Shown here: piece by piece, positions 1-9,114 of the stretch
How positions within the stretch are numbered: position 1 is the stretch's first letter
Layout of the letters: each line of letters begins with the position of its first letter
From: Vibrio lentus
GTDB taxonomy: Bacteria; Pseudomonadota; Gammaproteobacteria; Enterobacterales; Vibrionaceae
DNA length: 64,000 nt
Assembly: GCF_030409755.1 (NCBI RefSeq)
Contig: NZ_JAUFQE010000002.1
Coordinates: forward strand, 1,612,001 to 1,676,000
Direction: 5' to 3'
Position numbers and translations under genes: made by a program
Notes under the pieces: generated by a model
Seen by the model: only the letters and a program-made list of their open reading frames with translations
Database searches by the model: none
What the model was told of the DNA's origin: nothing

Positions 1-693
1 AACATGCGGGCCGAAGAACTTATAAGCCGAGCACGCTAAGAAATCACAATTCAGTTGCTGAACATCGATCAAGTGATGCGGTGCGTAATGCACGGCATCG
101 ACATAAACCTGCGCACCATGCTGATGTGCAAGCTCAATAACTTTCGTCATATCGACAATCGAGCCTGTCGTATTCGAAGCAAACGTCACCGCGACAAGCT
201 TGGTTTTCTCGTTAAGCAGCGATTCAAAATGCGCCATATCCAAACTGCAATCCGACTCGTCTACCCGAACTTGGCGAACAATCGCGCCTTTGTCGTCCGC
301 CGCTTGCTGCCAACTCGATACATTTGAGTAATGGTCTAACGCTGTGACGATAACTTCATCGCCCTCTTTCCAATCGCGGCTGATCGCTCGGCTAAGTTGG
401 AAGGTCAACGATGTCATGTTCGCGCCGAACACAACGTTGCCAGAAGACTCCGCATTAAGCAGTGCTTGCGCCGCTTCTCGCGCTTGCTGCATTAAGCTTG
501 TGGTCTTTTGGCTAGAAAAATAGTGGCCGCCTAGGTTTGAATTGAAATGGCCCAGGTATTCGGTCATTGAAGCTAAAACATTCTCAGGCACCTGAGATCC
601 ACCCGGGCCATCAAAAAAGGTCACAGGCTTGCCGTTATGATATTGGCCTAAAGCACTAAACTGTTGGCGTACATCATTAAGAGTGAAGGACAT
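1..693 (-). CDS. Class V aminotransferase / cysteine desulfurase-like protein (3' end outside window)
   Basis: Partial gene; the frame is open from its ATG at 693 down to base 1, giving 231 codons with no stop. The protein begins MSFTLNDVRQQFSALGQYHN and carries GGHYF in the N-terminal third, typical of PLP-dependent class V aminotransferases. Near the window edge VYVDAVHYAPH (PLP-binding Asp, then His) precedes SAYKFFGPH, whose Lys should form the PLP Schiff base. This pattern fits the SufS/CsdA-like subfamily known from Vibrio (VC1184 type). Members of that subfamily are annotated as cysteine desulfurases, but their real substrate is not established. The start lies inside the end of the upstream 2OG-Fe dioxygenase gene, overlapping by 17 bases, so the two are probably translationally coupled and act on related substrates. 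Family is secure; function is inferred. Confidence 0.85.
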   Translation of the reverse strand, partial: MSFTLNDVRQQFSALGQYHNGKPVTFFDGPGGSQVPENVLASMTEYLGHFNSNLGGHYFSSQKTTSLMQQAREAAQALLNAESSGNVVFGANMTSLTFQLSRAISRDWKEGDEVIVTALDHYSNVSSWQQAADDKGAIVRQVRVDESDCSLDMAHFESLLNEKTKLVAVTFASNTTGSIVDMTKVIELAHQHGAQVYVDAVHYAPHHLIDVQQLNCDFLACSAYKFFGPHV

Positions 694-1336
694 TGCGCGC
701 ATCCTTAGCTGTTAGAACAAACACATCCATATAGCCCATCTCATCGTGGTCTATGGTGCGAATCGGCTGTGCATTGTGCCAAAGCTTACTGTCTGCCAGC
801 ATTGCAACCTCGCCATCACCTAACACCTTTCTAAAAAATGGCGCTTCATGTGAGTCTTGATACAGCATGATTTCACCACCCACAATGTTGTGACGGTTCA
901 CGCCGATTAAAGCGATATGGTCAAAACCATCTTGGTGAACCCCTTCAGGAGCAACCTGAGTCTCTTCAAAAATAGCGGCAATACGGATTTGATGGATTTC
1001 GATTTCTTGTCCGTCTTCAAGCCCGTTGGTTTCAATAAACAGTTCACACATTTCTTGCATGCCTTCACTGCCTAAAATATTCGCTTCAATCGGCTCGAAC
1101 TGACGAACAACGTCACCTTGAAAGTGATTAATGTTTTCAGACTGAACAAAGTTATGTTTGTCTTGCTCAACGACCTGTCCATTACTGAATTGAACCACCG
1201 AGTACCTTCTCAATCGAAACTGGCCATCCGCATGCTCTGTGCTTGGTAGCTTAGAGAATGATGGTGACAACTCCTCAACCGCGTGGTTACTGAGGTGGGT
1301 AATATGTAGGGTATTTTCGTGAGCATGTAACATCAT
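677..1336 (-). CDS. 2OG-Fe dioxygenase family protein
   Basis: About 219 residues, cytoplasmic, no signal peptide. The iron site is readable: HQDGFDH supplies the HxD pair, and a distal His in KLWHNAQPIR completes the facial triad; the Arg after it would bind 2-oxoglutarate. This layout matches the 2OG-Fe dioxygenase family (PF10014), which includes free L-isoleucine hydroxylases. An amino acid hydroxylase role is therefore plausible, but the substrate cannot be read from the sequence. Two adjacent ATGs (1336 and 1333) follow an AAGGAG; the second has the better spacing of 6. The open frame runs further upstream to 1429 but has no ribosome site there. It overlaps the downstream aminotransferase gene by 17 bases, which suggests a two-gene pathway. 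Confidence 0.8.
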   Translation of the reverse strand: MMLHAHENTLHITHLSNHAVEELSPSFSKLPSTEHADGQFRLRRYSVVQFSNGQVVEQDKHNFVQSENINHFQGDVVRQFEPIEANILGSEGMQEMCELFIETNGLEDGQEIEIHQIRIAAIFEETQVAPEGVHQDGFDHIALIGVNRHNIVGGEIMLYQDSHEAPFFRKVLGDGEVAMLADSKLWHNAQPIRTIDHDEMGYMDVFVLTAKDARNVLHS

Positions 1337-1770
1337 CGACTCCTTAATGATTGTTAATTTACTTTCGATATTTAACGTTTTATTTACATAAAGGATACTT
1401 GAAGATCTTGTCAAATCAACATTAAACAATCATTTATCCCGTCAGATTTAATAATTCAGACACTAAATCCAACTTAAAAATCAAAAGCAGTGTATAACAC
1501 CAGAATAAAAGATGACCAACTCTTAAAACTAGCACACTCCACTAGATAGTTATAAATACCTACAAATTTAAATTTAGCGATATTATAAACTAGCAAACCA
1601 GGTTTCATATTGTGTCAGCCCTTTCGCTTCAATACGCCAGCCTCCTTGCATGAACTCAGGCACCACGCTCGCCATCATTCATTTCTATGCTTTTGCACAG
1701 CAAAATACGACCTACCTATCAGTTGCCAAGCTATTGATTATTTACACAACAAACTGAAATTGGTTAATTT

Positions 1771-2188
1771 ATGACTAAGCCAGAAACCAAACGCCTTTGC
1801 TTGCGCGTCTGGAACAGGTCGAGTTCGGGGGGAACTCGGCCGCCCTTAATGGTTTACTTCCTTTCAGGTCGTGGCTTCACTGATCTTCCTCGTAATAAGC
1901 TTTTATCTAGAGTCTTGATGGCCTGAAGTGTGCTAACGCTAGGTGCCCCCCTTTCTCTGACAGTTTGTTGAATAAGTTAGTTTTGCCTATACAAGCAACG
2001 TATTTAAACAACTAAGATCACAGTAGTTACTTAGGGAAGTGTCGAGAACGTATGGATTCATGCCTCAAATGGATATCAGTCCTTATCGTTGGTTTGGCCA
2101 CGATAAATCCTGTTTGATTGCAATAATTAATGACACGGCCAGTGATATTAGTATCCCGTTTTTCATTGCTTGTAATCTTGTTGGGTGA
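1771..2188 (+). pseudogene. Decayed transposase remnant (ISNCY-like)
   Basis: No intact frame. At 2060-2188 a frame reads MDISPYRWFGHDKSCLIAII, then NDTASDI. It closely follows the DDE-core pattern of ISNCY-type transposases (MDGSxHxWFG...K..LI..IDDAT). Upstream, 1771-1920 reads SGRGFTDLPRNKLLSRVL, resembling the 'RGKPSNxxLPxxxKxRVL' helix-turn-helix linker of the same proteins, with stops and frameshifts between. The C-terminal half is missing. Just before it (about 1590-1690, minus strand) a 31-residue frame ending GWRIEAKGLTQYETWFAS may be the tail of another lost gene. The IS family call rests on remembered motifs, not on an alignment. Confidence 0.5.
1817..1841. other. Strong hairpin inside the transposase remnant
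   Basis: Two 10-base arms (GGTCGAGTTC and GAACTCGGCC) pair with a single G-T wobble around a five-G loop. No T-run follows on either side, so it is not a standard terminator. It may be a leftover structural end of the decayed element. Confidence 0.5.
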
Positions 2189-2195
2189 ACGAAAA

Positions 2196-2224
2196 AAAGC
2201 CTCGTGCGAGTAGCAAGAGGCTTT
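2196..2224 (-). terminator. Terminator of the AspT-like exchanger gene
   Basis: AAAGCCTC and GAGGCTTT arms flank a 13-base loop; read on the minus strand the stem is followed by a run of seven T. It lies 20 bases past the stop of the exchanger gene. Confidence 0.8.
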
Positions 2225-2244
2225 AATTATTAGTGAATTCTAGG

Positions 2245-4137
2245 TTAGTAGAACAGCACCATGAACATACCGATGAGTGTCAGTAGAGTGTTCGATACAG
2301 CGTAAGGTACGGTGTAGCCAAGCATTGGGATATTACTTTTCGCTTTTTCTCCAACCATTGCAACCGAAGCTGTACTGGTACGAGCGCCACCACAAATACC
2401 TAGGTTCAGTGCTGGATGAAACTTAAAGATGTATTTACCAATCAATGGTGCCAGTAGCATTGGGATTGCTGTCGCTGCAGCACCAATTACGAATAGACCT
2501 GCGCCAGCGTTTTTAAGGCCTGCAACAAAGCCAGGACCGGCAGAAATACCAACAATAGCAATGAAGATGTTTAGGCCGACAGAGTTCATAAACCATTGCG
2601 TCGGTTGTGGCAGACGAGCAAACGTTGGGTGTACTGAGCGCAACCAACCTAATATCAGACCACCGATTAACACACCACCTGATACTGACAAGGTCACAGG
2701 TGCGCCGTCAACATTAACCACCAATGCGCCAAGCAGACCAAAGATAACGATGAATAAACCAACCCATACCATATCTGTTTCTGTCGTTGTTCTATCAACG
2801 TGACCGACCGCTTTTTCCATACGCTCGGTATGAAGAGTGGTACCAGTCACTGACAGTACATCGCCACGATGAATATCCGTTTGAGCAAGCATCGGGATTT
2901 CTTGACTCGCCGCGCCACGAGTAATTTTGTTTAGGTAAACACCACGAGTGTAATCTTCTTTTGCTAGTTCAACCAAAGTGCGGTTAGCAAATTTTTTGTT
3001 GGTGACAACAATATCGACCGTTTCAAGAGGCAGATTATCTAGCTCATCATCAACGACTTCTGTCAAATACTGCTGAGCATGAACCAATGCGTCTGTGTGA
3101 CCAGTTAATGCAATCACATCTTTTGCCATCAGTGGGCTGGCTGCATCAAACTCAATCATCTGACCATTGCGTTTAATTTTCTCTATGAACAAACGCTCTT
3201 CTTGGTGCTGAGCTTCAAAGTCAGCTACCGTTTTGTTGTTGATGTTGTCTTGAACTTCATAAGTACGAGACTCTGTGCGATGCCAAACTCGTGCAATACC
3301 TTCTTCAGGTGTGCCTTCTGACATTTTTTGTTCGTAATCTTTGCAGGCTTCTTCTAGATCAACGCCCAACAGTTTTGGCCCCACGTACGCTAGAATCATA
3401 CCAGTACCAATAGTACCGAACAGGTAACAAATTGCGTAAGCCACCGGAATTTGATCGAGTAACTCTTGAGTATTGGCAGCGCCAGATGAGTTAATCGCAT
3501 CGGTTGCAAGACCAATTGAAGCTGAAATCGTTTGTGCGCCAGCCCAAAGACCAGCGGCCAGACCTACGTCGTAACCGGCCATTTTTGCGCCAGCATAAGT
3601 TACAGCAAAGCACAGAAGTGAAATAACCACGGCAAAGATAGCTTGTGGAGCACCATTTTTTGCAACACCTCGAACAAACTGTGGACCAACGCCATAGCCG
3701 ACAGCAAACAAAAAGAGCGTGAAGAAAATTGATTTAACTTGCGATGATATCGAAATATCAAGCTGACCAATTAATACGCCGGCAATCAAAGTGCCTGTTA
3801 CTGCGCCAAGGCTAAAGTGACCAAATTTGATAGCTCCTATCCAGTAACCCACAGCGAGAGTCAGGAAAATAGCCAGTGCTTGGTGCTCTCGGAATACTTT
3901 CACAATCCACATTGGTTCTGCTTTTACAGATGCTTTCACAGCGGATTTTACAGCAGTGGTATCTGTTTGTTGCGTAGATGCTTGTTCTTGTGCTTGCGCC
4001 GAATTAATGAGATTGAAAGAAGGCGTCGCTTGCGTCGCATCAATATTAATGGTGCCAGCGAGCATGAATATGGCAAGCAAGCTTAGAAATACATGTCTGA
4101 CAAATTTTGTCGGGCACAGTTTGGATAAGAATGTCAT
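2245..4137 (-). CDS. AspT/YidE-type amino acid exchanger
   Basis: 630 residues. It belongs to the aspartate:alanine exchanger family (AspT, YidE, YbjL). There are two membrane halves of about five helices each (roughly residues 85-250 and 455-630), separated by a cytoplasmic part with two RCK_C/TrkA_C-like domains (roughly 285-450). Repeated glycine-rich motifs such as VGYGVGPQF and VGISAGPGF, and GICGGARTST near the end, are family signatures. Unusual is a 75-residue N-terminal extension with a hydrophobic stretch followed by a Gln/Thr/Lys-rich linker, which looks like a signal peptide or extra helix. The gene follows gadB by 89 bases on the same strand, the place taken in E. coli by the unrelated antiporter gadC. 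I infer exchange of glutamate for GABA, which consumes a cytoplasmic proton when coupled to decarboxylation. Aspartate:alanine exchange is the alternative. Confidence 0.85.
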   Translation of the reverse strand: MTFLSKLCPTKFVRHVFLSLLAIFMLAGTINIDATQATPSFNLINSAQAQEQASTQQTDTTAVKSAVKASVKAEPMWIVKVFREHQALAIFLTLAVGYWIGAIKFGHFSLGAVTGTLIAGVLIGQLDISISSQVKSIFFTLFLFAVGYGVGPQFVRGVAKNGAPQAIFAVVISLLCFAVTYAGAKMAGYDVGLAAGLWAGAQTISASIGLATDAINSSGAANTQELLDQIPVAYAICYLFGTIGTGMILAYVGPKLLGVDLEEACKDYEQKMSEGTPEEGIARVWHRTESRTYEVQDNINNKTVADFEAQHQEERLFIEKIKRNGQMIEFDAASPLMAKDVIALTGHTDALVHAQQYLTEVVDDELDNLPLETVDIVVTNKKFANRTLVELAKEDYTRGVYLNKITRGAASQEIPMLAQTDIHRGDVLSVTGTTLHTERMEKAVGHVDRTTTETDMVWVGLFIVIFGLLGALVVNVDGAPVTLSVSGGVLIGGLILGWLRSVHPTFARLPQPTQWFMNSVGLNIFIAIVGISAGPGFVAGLKNAGAGLFVIGAAATAIPMLLAPLIGKYIFKFHPALNLGICGGARTSTASVAMVGEKAKSNIPMLGYTVPYAVSNTLLTLIGMFMVLFY

Positions 4138-4191
4138 GAAAACCTCAAAGATGTTGATGGTAATTTAGTTTGTTATTAATTAAGTGATGAC

Positions 4192-4213
4192 TGGGGCTAA
4201 GTGAATAGCCCCA
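4192..4213 (-). other. Hairpin between gadB and the exchanger gene
   Basis: TGGGGCT and AGCCCCA arms (7 bp, 8-base loop) lie 13 bases past the gadB stop. No clear T-run follows in the direction of transcription, so it could lower but not abolish read-through into the exchanger gene, or protect the gadB mRNA end. Confidence 0.5.
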
Positions 4214-4226
4214 AATTGCGTTCGGA

Positions 4227-5612
4227 TTAACCGTGGTTGAATGAGCTTGCGCTGTCTTCATCAACAGAGTTCACAACAGGGAATTTGTTGAACTTTTCAA
4301 TCGTACGCTTAAGGTCTTGAACCAATAGATCAACCATGTCACGACTCACACCGTGGCGAATAAGCACACGCATGATGACCAAGTCTTCACGGTTAGAAGG
4401 CATTGAGTATGCTGCGATCTGCCAGCCGCGAGCACGAATTGCATCGCTTAAGTCAAACAGGTTAAAGCCTGCATCAACGTCGTTTTTCAAGCTAAAGCTC
4501 ATTGCAGGGATACCGCCACGACCATCATAAATAATGTCAAATAACCCTAATTTCGCGACTTCGTCCGATAGATATTGTGCTGAGTGGTAACAAGCATCGT
4601 GGATGCGTTTGTAGCCTTCTTTACCTAGGCGTAGGAAGTTGTAGTACTGAGCTACGATCTGGCCGCCAGGACGAGAGAAGTTGAGAGCAAACGTTGGCAT
4701 ATCGCCGCCAAGATAGTTCACACGGAAAATCAAATCTTCCGGAAGATCACTTGCTTCACGGAAAACAACCCAGCCCACACCAAGAGGAGCTAGACCGTAT
4801 TTATGGCCAGATGCATTGATAGATTTCACTCGAGGAATACGGAAATCCCACTCAAGCTCTGGGTCGCAGAATGGTGCGATGAATGCGCCACTTGCGCCAT
4901 CGACATGCATCGGAATATCAAGACCTGTTTCTGCTTCTAGTTTGTCTAGGGCATCTGCGATCGCTTTTACAGGTTCGTACTGACAAGTGAATGTCACGCC
5001 CAGTGTCGGTACCACACCAATGGTATTTTCATCAGCAAGAGCTAGAACTTCTTCAGGTGTCATCAGAAGGCGGTCACCTTCCATAGGGATTTCACGAAGC
5101 TCAACATCCCAGTATTTTGCAAATTTGTGCCAGCACACTTGAACAGGACCACAAATCAGGTTTGGTTTATCTGTTGATTTACCTTCTTTGCGACGTTTTT
5201 CACGCCAGCGCCATTTCATAGCCATGCCACCTAACATTGCAGCTTCACTTGAACCTGTTGTTGAACAGCCCATCGTGTTTTCTGCATCTGGTGAGTTCCA
5301 AAGGTCAGCTAGCATACGAACACAACGGTCTTCAATTTCTGCGGTTTGTGGGTACTCGTCTTTATCAATCATGTTTTTGTCGATGCACTCATCCATGATC
5401 TTATGGATATTGCCATCCACCCAGGTTTGACAAAAAGTCGCTAGGTTCTGACGAGAGTTTCCATCTAGGATTAATTCATCAGAAACCAATTGATAAGCAG
5501 CGTCTGGATTTGATTCATCACTTGGAAAAACGTGATTGTTAATAGTGCTATCAAGTAATTGATCCGCAAATACGTCATCAGCAGCTTGGTTGTTTTGTTT
5601 GTTGTTTAGCAT
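4227..5612 (-). CDS. gadB: Glutamate decarboxylase
   Basis: 461 residues, close in length and sequence to E. coli GadA/GadB (466). The enzyme is PLP-dependent and turns glutamate into GABA and CO2, using up a proton. Recognisable blocks include [65 protein letters not shown] and the PLP lysine motif [10 protein letters not shown]. The ending SSFNHG resembles the E. coli C-terminal SFKHT, whose His closes the active site at neutral pH, so pH gating is probably kept. ATG at 5612 is preferred over the longer frame to 5642 because it follows ACGGAG at good spacing. It heads a gadB-exchanger unit transcribed away from the efflux operon, with a long AT-rich upstream region containing a hexanucleotide satellite. 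Confidence 0.93.
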   Translation of the reverse strand: MLNNKQNNQAADDVFADQLLDSTINNHVFPSDESNPDAAYQLVSDELILDGNSRQNLATFCQTWVDGNIHKIMDECIDKNMIDKDEYPQTAEIEDRCVRMLADLWNSPDAENTMGCSTTGSSEAAMLGGMAMKWRWREKRRKEGKSTDKPNLICGPVQVCWHKFAKYWDVELREIPMEGDRLLMTPEEVLALADENTIGVVPTLGVTFTCQYEPVKAIADALDKLEAETGLDIPMHVDGASGAFIAPFCDPELEWDFRIPRVKSINASGHKYGLAPLGVGWVVFREASDLPEDLIFRVNYLGGDMPTFALNFSRPGGQIVAQYYNFLRLGKEGYKRIHDACYHSAQYLSDEVAKLGLFDIIYDGRGGIPAMSFSLKNDVDAGFNLFDLSDAIRARGWQIAAYSMPSNREDLVIMRVLIRHGVSRDMVDLLVQDLKRTIEKFNKFPVVNSVDEDSASSFNHG

Positions 5613-5930
5613 GTTTTTCTCCGTTACATAATTAATAATCAAGGACAGGTTTGTTTACTGTTTAAAACCAGTCTTAGTTGGGACGAGATGAATTATTACC
5701 GAATCAGAATATAAAACCATCAATTAAAAATAAAAGAGTCATAATTAAAGAATCAGGAAAAACATAATGGAAGAAAAATGATAAAGAAATAATTACTTGA
5801 GTTATTTCTTTGAAATGACAATTTTTCAATTTTTAGGAAAATAGTCATGGAGATACTATTTCAAAATTTACGCCAGAACCCAAAATACAGATTCCTCCTT
5901 TGCCTACTAGAGTTAAAGAAGCTCTTAAAA

Positions 5931-6006
5931 ATCAATATCAATATCAATATCAATATCAATATCAATATCAATATCAATATCAATATCAATATCAATATCA
6001 ATATCA
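5931..6006. repeat. Hexanucleotide satellite (ATATCA)n
   Basis: Seventy-six bases of perfect period-6 repeat, about 12.7 copies. It lies in the 613-base gap between the divergent gadB and DUF1656-HlyD-FUSC units. A length change would not shift any reading frame but would alter promoter spacing or helical phase. The rest of the gap (5613-6225) is AT-rich; both promoters must lie there, but I cannot place them with confidence. Confidence 0.97.
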
Positions 6007-6225
6007 AGAAAATATAATACATATAAATCAACAATTTAATATTTTTGTGCATATTAAAATTATGAATTAATGATGTAAGTGTAATTATTTAATCTTTCCG
6101 AATAGATATACTTCTTGGCAACTTATCGAGAGTGGTCAGCAGAGTTTCCTAATATTAAACATCAGTAACACATATTAATTACGTTTGTCCGCTCAATATC
6201 AAAACCATTATTAATGGGTGTTAAA

Positions 6226-6426
6226 ATGAAAGACCAACTATTATTTGGCAACGTTTATATACCGAGTTTTATGATACTTGTTATTGTTAGCTTGTTTGCT
6301 CTAATGTTAGTTAAGTACTTTCTTGGCAATGTACTAAGAAAGAATAAAATCATGAACCCTTCTTTATGTGAACTATGCCTAGTAATCATTGTTGCTGGGC
6401 AGTTTTTATTATTACAGGTAAAATAA
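6226..6426 (+). CDS. Small DUF1656 inner-membrane protein (AaeX/YdhI-like)
   Basis: 66 residues with two hydrophobic helices (about residues 8-30 and 42-62) and the NVYIPSFM start typical of DUF1656 proteins. These small proteins sit at the head of HlyD-FUSC efflux operons such as aaeXAB; their job is not known. The next gene begins two bases after this stop, so it is the first gene of the operon. An upstream in-frame ATG at 6214 has no ribosome site. The ATG at 6226 follows GGGTG at a workable distance. Confidence 0.75.
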   Translation: MKDQLLFGNVYIPSFMILVIVSLFALMLVKYFLGNVLRKNKIMNPSLCELCLVIIVAGQFLLLQVK

Positions 6427-6427
6427 A

Positions 6428-7279
6428 ATGAATGTATTTAAAGTATTATTGCCCACAGCTCTTGTTATTGGTGCCGGCTTGACTTGTTATACCTCTTGGG
6501 TGGCATACACAGATTCTTTGTGGACTCGTGATGCAAAAATACACGTGGAGATTGCGCAAATCTCGCCGAAGGTATCTGGGGAAATTACTCGTATCGCGGT
6601 GACAGACAATCAGTTTGTCCATGCAGGTGATTTGTTATTTACCATTGACGATATGGATTATAATAATAACGTCTCTGATGCCACGTTCTCAATGCTAAAA
6701 GCAGAATCTGAACTCAATCAAGCGAAGAATGTGTATCGTCGTGACTCGAAATTATTGTCTGCACGATTGATTTCACCTGAGCAGGTAATGTCAGAAAAGT
6801 TGCAAGTTGATGCCAATAGAGCTGAGTATAAGAAGGCAAAACTAGACCTAGCTAAAGCGCAGTTAGACTTGAGTCGTACCCAAGTGGTTGCACCGCAAGA
6901 TGGTTATGTCACTAACCTTCAACAACGCCAAGGTAACTTTATTAATACTGGCGAAACCTTTGTAGCATTGGTGGAAAGCAACACTTATTACATTCAAGCT
7001 TATTTTACCGAAAACAAAATCAAAGAAATTAAAGAAGGGGCGATTGCAACTATCACACCTTACTCTTCTGGGGACACCTTTGAAGGTACAGTGGACGGAA
7101 TTGGACGTGCGATCACCGACCAAAGTGCCGATAGCTCTGGCTTGGTATCAAATGTAGATCCCACCGTCCCTTGGGTGCGTTTAGCGCAACGTGTGCCTGT
7201 TCGTATTAGCATTCCACATGAAGTCATCGTAAATGAGAGACTGATTGCGGGCACCACTGTCTCGGTTACAATTCAATGA
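6428..7279 (+). CDS. HlyD-family membrane fusion protein of a FUSC efflux system
   Basis: 283 residues. One N-terminal membrane anchor (about 5-27) is followed by a biotinyl-lipoyl-like half (VEIAQISPKVSGEITRIAV), a coiled-coil hairpin (about 90-150, Ala/Lys/Glu/Leu rich), the second lipoyl half (VVAPQDGYVTNLQQRQGNFI) and a beta-barrel region. This is the EmrA/AaeA layout: it bridges the inner-membrane FUSC protein to an outer-membrane channel. Its stop overlaps the start of the FUSC gene by four bases. A TolC-type protein is encoded 7 kb downstream and could be the outer channel, which is inferred. The likely substrates, by analogy with AaeAB, are aromatic carboxylic or other weak acids. Confidence 0.88.
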   Translation: MNVFKVLLPTALVIGAGLTCYTSWVAYTDSLWTRDAKIHVEIAQISPKVSGEITRIAVTDNQFVHAGDLLFTIDDMDYNNNVSDATFSMLKAESELNQAKNVYRRDSKLLSARLISPEQVMSEKLQVDANRAEYKKAKLDLAKAQLDLSRTQVVAPQDGYVTNLQQRQGNFINTGETFVALVESNTYYIQAYFTENKIKEIKEGAIATITPYSSGDTFEGTVDGIGRAITDQSADSSGLVSNVDPTVPWVRLAQRVPVRISIPHEVIVNERLIAGTTVSVTIQ

Positions 7280-9105
7280 TGTTACTTAATTGGGCACGGC
7301 AGTGGCTCGATCCTGACTCTGCCATTTTTGGTTTTCGTTTTGCTGTTGCCGTAGTGTTGACTTGGGTTTTGTCACAGCTGTTTGATTCAGATTCCACTGG
7401 AACGGCAATGATGACGACAGCCATTATTCAAATCACAGGTACTCGGGGAGCCAGCATCCGAAAAGCCATGGCGCGTCTTGCAGGCACTTTTATGGGGGGC
7501 GCTTATGTGTTGCTCATAGCAAGTGTGACTTTGATTGATGCATGGCTTTTTAACAGCTTCATTATTTTGGGCATTGTAGTTAGCCTTGGCATCGCTTCTT
7601 ATTTTCATCACCGAGTTTCGTACATGTTTGCCATTGTGGGCGTAACGTTATCATTGGTTGGATTTCCTGTGGCAGCGGACCCGAATATGGCAAACCTCTT
7701 CGACCACGTTCAACTACGATGTGTAGGTATCTCGTTTGGGATAGTGATGTCTATGGTAGCGAGCCTCATGATTCCGTATCCGGATGATAAGCGTGAGCTA
7801 ACGTTTGTCAAAAAGCAGACAATTCATTTTATCAACACACTTTTTCAATCGGATGCGTCCTCTGTCACTAAATCAATCCGAATTTTTTTGACGATGATTG
7901 GCCGAAAATGGCTGGCAGTGGATGATGAAATCTTTGGTAGTCAAAGCGATATGGCTGCCAAAATATCAAGCCGTACAAGTTTTTACGATTGTATCAACAT
8001 TGCCATTATGGGTATTGAACTGCGTAACATGGGTGATTCTGCTGGTATGACCCAAGATGCATGGCAAGCATTACAAGAGAGTGACTTCATACTTGAAGCA
8101 AGTTTTGCACAAGAGTGGTCACTGACAGAAAGTGACTTTTTCTCACTTTTTCACTTTCAAGTTAAGCAATTTGCCGCCCAACTTAACAACTTTTCGCAGC
8201 AAAACGGCCTAGTAAAAACTAGCGAGACACAATTTGTAGATAAAATTAGCGATTTTACCGATGGTTATTTGGTGCTAATCAATATGTTCAGGGCAGCACT
8301 AGCCCTTTTTCTATTGTCATTTATGTGGATTGAACTGCAGTGGCAAGATGGAATGGGTGCAATGATCATGGCTGGTATGGTGGTATCGGTCTTTGCGGCA
8401 AACCCTGGTGCAGAAAAAGCATTTAGTCCAAACATTTATGCCCAGTTTTTGGCTGGAGGATTTGCCTTCTTAGTCAACTTTATTGTCATGCCCATAGGCT
8501 CACCAATCATTGTTTATACGGTGGGGTTTATGGGGATTTACATCATGGCGTATTGGTTTAACCAGAGTAAATCGCTATTAAAAATCATCATGATGGTCTC
8601 GTTGTTCTCTTGGAGTAATCTTGTACCGACAACCAGTATACCTACTTTTGATTTTGCTCATTTCTTAAACACATTGGTAGCGAATATGGTGGGATTAATT
8701 GTGCTTTGGCTTTCTTACCAATTAATACCTTCTAGAACGGCAGTAGATATTGTTAAACGTCGTGTTGAACAACTGGTGCGTAAGGTCAAATACAAGCATA
8801 AGAGTGCCATTAACCAATTGAATTTGAACAATCTGTTTTTATCATTTTATCCTCACGTATTAGGTGAGAATGAAGATGATACGGTATTTCGGTTGCTCTA
8901 CACCAAGTCCATTGTTCGTGTGCTAACAAACGAAATGCTTGATAGCGTGGAGCGCGACGTGCTCCTTTCTTCTTTGGACAGTGATAAAGAGCAACTCCTG
9001 AAAAACCAAGCGTTGCTGAAGCTTGTGAGTAGCAGGGTTAGTGATCAAGCACAGTTAAATTACAATTGGTTTGCGCTAATGAAGTTATGCAATAGCACAC
9101 CTTAA
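7276..9105 (+). CDS. FUSC-family efflux pump protein (AaeB-like)
   Basis: 609 residues. Two blocks of hydrophobic helices (about 15-165 and 335-480) are each followed by a cytoplasmic segment, the usual layout of FUSC/AaeB inner-membrane proteins. The N-terminal block carries TAMMTTAIIQITGTRGASIRK and the second WQDGMGAMIMAGMVVSVFAA, matching repeated FUSC motifs. The four-base overlap with the HlyD gene shows an operon; a second ATG three bases later is an equally possible start. It probably exports organic acids together with the fusion protein. A long perfect hairpin lies ten bases after the stop. Confidence 0.87.
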   Translation: MMLLNWARQWLDPDSAIFGFRFAVAVVLTWVLSQLFDSDSTGTAMMTTAIIQITGTRGASIRKAMARLAGTFMGGAYVLLIASVTLIDAWLFNSFIILGIVVSLGIASYFHHRVSYMFAIVGVTLSLVGFPVAADPNMANLFDHVQLRCVGISFGIVMSMVASLMIPYPDDKRELTFVKKQTIHFINTLFQSDASSVTKSIRIFLTMIGRKWLAVDDEIFGSQSDMAAKISSRTSFYDCINIAIMGIELRNMGDSAGMTQDAWQALQESDFILEASFAQEWSLTESDFFSLFHFQVKQFAAQLNNFSQQNGLVKTSETQFVDKISDFTDGYLVLINMFRAALALFLLSFMWIELQWQDGMGAMIMAGMVVSVFAANPGAEKAFSPNIYAQFLAGGFAFLVNFIVMPIGSPIIVYTVGFMGIYIMAYWFNQSKSLLKIIMMVSLFSWSNLVPTTSIPTFDFAHFLNTLVANMVGLIVLWLSYQLIPSRTAVDIVKRRVEQLVRKVKYKHKSAINQLNLNNLFLSFYPHVLGENEDDTVFRLLYTKSIVRVLTNEMLDSVERDVLLSSLDSDKEQLLKNQALLKLVSSRVSDQAQLNYNWFALMKLCNSTP

Positions 9106-9114
9106 CCGTGGCAA

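Noticed and set aside
2429..2803. Antisense frames of up to 124 codons inside the exchanger gene
   Set aside because: Shadow of the opposite-strand coding sequence. The same holds for similar frames inside BCCT, ldtD, nrfE and gyrA.
5861..6052. Minus-strand frame with a long Leu-Ile repeat, seemingly a membrane peptide
   Set aside because: It is produced by the ATATCA satellite, has no ribosome site and no terminator.
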